A stretch of DNA of 64,000 bases from Hyphomicrobiales bacterium (GTDB taxonomy: Bacteria; Pseudomonadota; Alphaproteobacteria; Rhizobiales; Rhizobiaceae), in the NCBI GenBank assembly GCA_900468625.1, contig UBUL01000019.1, forward strand, positions 310,001-374,000. Direction: 5' to 3'. A program made the translations under genes and the position numbers. The notes under the pieces were generated by a model. The model did not search any database. It saw only the letters and a program-made list of their open reading frames with translations, and was not told the origin of the DNA. Numbering within the stretch: position 1 is the stretch's first letter; every line of letters begins with the position of its first letter. Of the stretch, positions 60,593 to 64,000 are shown piece by piece.

Positions 60593-63078
60593 TCGCGCCT
60601 GCCGATCCTGGAAAGAACGCTTGCCGTGCTGACGCCGAGCAGGAAAGAGCCGGCCACGAACAGGAGTGCATATGACAGGATATTGCTGGAGAGCCAGTTC
60701 GCAGCAATCAGCCGGTAATTGGTCAGCGACCAGGGCTCCGACATGATGAAGTCGAAACGGCTGACGGCTGCGGTGTTGATCTTTCCTGTCTTGCCGGAAT
60801 AAACGGTGATCCGCCCGCCGATCTGCGGCCAGGTATTCTGGTTGGTCATCGCATCGACGCCGGCACGCAGGTCACCGGCACTTGGCGCCGTCACGACGGT
60901 CCAGGTTGCGTCATTGGTTGGATTGGCCTCCTGTGCAATCAGCAAGGTATTTGCATTCGAGGGTGTGAACACCTGTTCCGAGCCGGGCACGAAGCGCAGC
61001 GAGCTCAAGGTGATATCGAAATTGCGGTGCATCCATTGCTGGAAGCTTTCGAACTGCCCCTGCAGCAATCCGCCGCTGATGCGAGAGTTCCAATCGGCGA
61101 TTGTGACGGAAGCTTCCGGCGTAGCGTTTTGGCCCGGAGCGGGCGGGCGCCAGGCCACCTGGCTGGAGGCGGCGATGTTCATTTGGGTCAGGATCGTCGA
61201 GGGGAGTTGCGAAATCGAGCCGATGAACAATGCGTTGCGCGTGCCGACCGTGTTTGGGGAGGCCGTCGGTTCAACGGCTATGGGGCGCCCGGCGACAAGC
61301 GCCATCTGCCCCAGAAGGGTCGCGGTTGCAGACAGGGTATCGGCATCCGCCCGGTCGATGAACAGCGCGGTCGGTTCGCTGTCGCGATTGTATGGATAGC
61401 CGGTGCCGGAGAATGCTGCCAGGTTAGGTCTTTGCGCGACACGAGCGAAATCCGGCATGCTGAACTGGCTCGTATCGAACAAGGCAAATCGCGGCGTCGT
61501 ATTGGATGTGGCTGCAGGGGTGCACGCCGCATCTTCGTCTGCCATCAACATGGCTTCAAGCGTCACCGTGTTCAGCCCCGGCTTGAAATGGCGCATGGTG
61601 ATTCGGATCGGCAATTGCCGGAAGATGCCACCCCCGGTCGCAGTGATCGGCTTCGTCGTGGCGATGCTGCCGTTGACATAGACGTCGATATGGCTGCCTG
61701 GCCGCACATCCTTGGCATAGGCCGCGTCGAGCAGAATGGTGGCTTCGCCATAGGCATTTGCGTAGAAATCGGATGGGATCGCGACATTGAAACTGGTGTG
61801 GAAGCGACGCCCGGAAAATTCCGTCGTCTTGACGCCAAGTTGCTGGAATGAAAGGCTGGCTTTGGAATAGATCAGCGGCGCATCTGGTGCCGTCCAACGC
61901 TGCGTCACCAAAAGATCGCGGCGGGTTCCGGGATCTCGATCGGTCGGCGAAACCACCATGTCGATGGCGGAAGAAATCGCTTGCCAGGATGGGCCGCTGA
62001 CGACTAGGAGCTGCTGGCCGCTATGCGGGTCGGTTGCAAATGTCGCGAGCGCACCGCTTTCCGCCGATGTCGGGACGGCGAAAACGGATTGCAGTTCCGC
62101 CGGCGTGCCGACGACGACGGTCATCTTGCCCGGACCGGCGGGCGGCAATGTGTCGGCGCTAAACGAAAATGTCTCGTTCGGCATTCCGCTCAGCAGGGCG
62201 AGCCCCTGCGCAAGACGCATCAGCGGTTTGGTGGTGCCGGGTTGTGCCAGTGCCGGCGCCACCAGAGTGAACTGCGTCTTGCCGGCCTCGTCGACGCCGA
62301 TCGCGCGGATGGCATCGGTGGTCGATAGCTTTTCCGCTTCGCTGCCGGCAAAGCTCAGATAGGTTTTTGCCGGATCGATATCCGACCACAATTCATAGGT
62401 CGATGGAATATCGCAGTCGGTGCGATGGCGTTGCGTCACCTCAAAGGTCAGCAGATTGGCGCCCGGTTGCAGTAGCCCCCGCGGGATGTCGAAACTGACA
62501 TTGGATTCGTTATCGGACGAACCGATCGGCTGCTGGTGCACTGCCCGGTCGTTAAGAAGAACGGTCAGCTGCGATGCCTCGGGAGCGACGACGACGGCGT
62601 TTTGATAGGCAAAATTGAACTTGGCGGGCGCTCCTGCCTGCTCGGGCGTCAGATAGATCGACCAGGACTTGCGATCGGTTTCGCCCTCCAGCCGCAACGT
62701 CTTGAAGGGAACGACATAGCGGCGGAACGCCGTCGGAGCGGCCGCCGCCTGCTTCTCTTTCGGCAGCGTCTGCGGGGCAGCTTGCGCGGGAACGGCAGGC
62801 GTTGCCGCTTGAGGCGTCATCGTTTGCGGCGTGACTGCCGGAGGTGCCGTCACCAAAGGCGGCTTTGTCTGTGGCGCGATGGCTTGGGGAGCGGCAAACG
62901 GAGGCACCGTCGTCTTAGGCGGTTCGACCTGCTGCGACGTGGCCTGCGGGACGATGATCGGCGGCACCGCAGGCGGTTCGCCTTTCGGTCGTTCGCCGGT
63001 CATGTCGAAGGGGGCCGTCTGCGCGTGGGTAACGGTCGCGGCGAGGAGAAAGATTAAGGCAGGAAGAATGCGGTTCAT
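60589..63078 (-). CDS. bcsB: BcsB cellulose synthase periplasmic subunit
   Basis: 829 residues from the ATG at 63078. A signal peptide ends at about 20 (THA-QT), then a long Pro/Ala/Thr/Gln-rich linker (about 25-115) leads to the carbohydrate-binding and flavodoxin-like repeats (SNVSFDIPRGLLQPGANLLTFEV, FRQLPIRITMRHFKPGLNTVTLEA). A C-terminal membrane anchor precedes RIGRRE. It guides the glucan into the periplasm with BcsA. Start and stop overlap bcsA (TGATG) and bcsZ (ATGA). Confidence 0.92.
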   Translation of the reverse strand: MNRILPALIFLLAATVTHAQTAPFDMTGERPKGEPPAVPPIIVPQATSQQVEPPKTTVPPFAAPQAIAPQTKPPLVTAPPAVTPQTMTPQAATPAVPAQAAPQTLPKEKQAAAAPTAFRRYVVPFKTLRLEGETDRKSWSIYLTPEQAGAPAKFNFAYQNAVVVAPEASQLTVLLNDRAVHQQPIGSSDNESNVSFDIPRGLLQPGANLLTFEVTQRHRTDCDIPSTYELWSDIDPAKTYLSFAGSEAEKLSTTDAIRAIGVDEAGKTQFTLVAPALAQPGTTKPLMRLAQGLALLSGMPNETFSFSADTLPPAGPGKMTVVVGTPAELQSVFAVPTSAESGALATFATDPHSGQQLLVVSGPSWQAISSAIDMVVSPTDRDPGTRRDLLVTQRWTAPDAPLIYSKASLSFQQLGVKTTEFSGRRFHTSFNVAIPSDFYANAYGEATILLDAAYAKDVRPGSHIDVYVNGSIATTKPITATGGGIFRQLPIRITMRHFKPGLNTVTLEAMLMADEDAACTPAATSNTTPRFALFDTSQFSMPDFARVAQRPNLAAFSGTGYPYNRDSEPTALFIDRADADTLSATATLLGQMALVAGRPIAVEPTASPNTVGTRNALFIGSISQLPSTILTQMNIAASSQVAWRPPAPGQNATPEASVTIADWNSRISGGLLQGQFESFQQWMHRNFDITLSSLRFVPGSEQVFTPSNANTLLIAQEANPTNDATWTVVTAPSAGDLRAGVDAMTNQNTWPQIGGRITVYSGKTGKINTAAVSRFDFIMSEPWSLTNYRLIAANWLSSNILSYALLFVAGSFLLGVSTASVLSRIGRRE

Positions 63079-64000
63079 CAGCTTTTCGCCTTCGCGTCCT
63101 GCCGTTGCTGCGCGCGATCCGAACCGACGCCTCTGAAAAGATAGACCAGGCCGCGGCTGGTCTGGTAGAGCGACAGGCTCAGGAACCAGATCGTTCCGCG
63201 AATGATGCCGGGATTGCGGCGCCGCGCCTGCTGAAATTTCGTCCACTGGTCCGAGTTGGCAAAGACGAGGTCGGCAATCAGGCGATGGTCGCCGGCGTCC
63301 TTGGGCAGATATTGGCATCCGATGGCGGTGATGTCCCCCTTCTGTTCGATATTGCGGACGACGACCGACAGCGTCACCATCTCGGCGCCGCTATAGGGCT
63401 GGAAGCGGATGGTGCCTTCGGTGCCGATCTTTATCGGGCCGAGATCCTTGTTGAAAACACTCAGCCGGGCACCGTGGACGGAAACATCGTCGATAGAGGC
63501 AGAATTCCATCGGTCATCGACCTTGAATTCGCTGCGACGATCGACGCGTACGCGCCGCGACGACGCGCGCTCGCCACGCTCCGAAACCACGCCGAGTGCG
63601 CAGCCGGAAAGAATGAGATTGATGATGTTCCAGCCGCCGACCACGAGGGTCACGTCGGCCTTATAGGGCTCGGCATAGACGCGATATATGGTGACCGCCA
63701 GCGCAACGATCTGAACGGCGAAGATCACAAAAAAGGGGCGGCTGATTTCCGAAAGCCGGCTGACGGCGATCGACTCGTCCTTGGCCGTAACCTTGAAGGT
63801 CGGCTTGCGTGGATTGAGCATGACCGAGACGACGGCCGGCAGCAGATGCACCGTCTGGACATATTCATAGAGCTCGGAAATCCATGGCCAGCGGAACGAT
63901 CCGTAAAGATAGTTCTGCATCATCAGGTTCGCGAGCATATAGGAAAGCGTATAGGCGAGGAACTCGCTGCCCGACGCCGTGAAGATCTCAAGATCGAAGA
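63078..64000 (-). CDS. bcsA: BcsA cellulose synthase catalytic subunit, C-terminal part
   Basis: Partial: the frame is open to the right edge of the window, and about 306 residues are visible. They comprise the last membrane helices and a PilZ domain with RVRVDRRSEF and DDVSVHGARLSV, the RxxxR and (D/N)xSxxG motifs that bind cyclic di-GMP. The glycosyltransferase core with its DXD and QxxRW motifs lies outside. The enzyme polymerises UDP-glucose and is activated by c-di-GMP. Confidence 0.93.
   Translation of the reverse strand, partial: FDLEIFTASGSEFLAYTLSYMLANLMMQNYLYGSFRWPWISELYEYVQTVHLLPAVVSVMLNPRKPTFKVTAKDESIAVSRLSEISRPFFVIFAVQIVALAVTIYRVYAEPYKADVTLVVGGWNIINLILSGCALGVVSERGERASSRRVRVDRRSEFKVDDRWNSASIDDVSVHGARLSVFNKDLGPIKIGTEGTIRFQPYSGAEMVTLSVVVRNIEQKGDITAIGCQYLPKDAGDHRLIADLVFANSDQWTKFQQARRRNPGIIRGTIWFLSLSLYQTSRGLVYLFRGVGSDRAQQRQDAKAKS

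Noticed and set aside
1..64000. CRISPR arrays, tRNA or rRNA genes, riboswitches, repABC origin, complete insertion sequences
   Set aside because: I looked for these on both strands and saw no sequence that supports any of them; small RNAs cannot be excluded by eye.

Overview
The window looks like part of a large conjugative plasmid or chromid of a Rhizobium/Agrobacterium-group alphaproteobacterium. The grounds are a VirB/VirD4-type secretion locus with a ParA-like VirC1 homologue, a LuxR/LuxI pair, rhizobial-style ABC uptake systems, an OoxAB/HcnABC-type flavin dehydrogenase and a plant-associated cellulose synthase operon. No rRNA, tRNA, CRISPR array, phage block or repABC replication module was seen. 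Assignments come from reading protein motifs by eye, without database searches.

Layout. (1) 1-8 kb, transfer initiation: a DUF1173 gene, a VirC1/VirC2-like pair, an intergenic candidate oriT with a VirD2/RP4-type nic motif, then mobC and an 800-residue MOBP-type relaxase. A DUF4143 ATPase and five 23-bp-phased repeats follow. (2) 8-21 kb, mating-pair formation, all on the minus strand from virB1 at 20.9 kb to virD4 at 8.1 kb: virB1, B2, B3, B4, a second lytic transglycosylase, B5, a B7-like lipoprotein, B6, B8, B9, B10, B11, virD4. virB10 carries an apparent one-base frameshift. (3) 21-28 kb: three small secreted proteins that look like staphylococcal-nuclease folds, a TrbM/KikA-like protein, two XRE regulators, luxI, luxR, and a fused nucleotidyltransferase-HEPN protein.

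(4) 28-44 kb, a catabolic island resembling an opine or N-substituted amino-acid locus. A minus-strand run (41.3 to 33.6 kb) encodes a ferredoxin subunit, two FAD subunits, a polar amino-acid ABC transporter and a dihydroxyacetone kinase. A divergent plus-strand run encodes an MmgE/PrpD protein and an IclR regulator. A C45 peptidase, a saccharopine-dehydrogenase-like protein, an alanine racemase, an EamA transporter and a HAD hydrolase lie on the other side. Similar TATCCA/TGGATA palindromes lie in the divergent promoter and before the C45 gene. (5) 44-54 kb, a sugar or sugar-acid locus: a GntR-family regulator with two winged helices, a UxaA-type dehydratase, a NarL-type two-component pair, a ribose-type ABC transporter and an SMP-30 lactonase.

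(6) 54-64 kb: a small secreted protein, a Tat-exported purple-acid-phosphatase-like enzyme with a plausible Pho box, and the bcs/cel operon (TPR protein, BcsZ, BcsB, BcsA), which runs off the right edge. The overall picture is a transfer module beside a quorum-sensing pair and an opine-like catabolic module. This recalls Ti-plasmid logic but uses a VirB/VirD4 machine for plasmid transfer; the functional link is inference.
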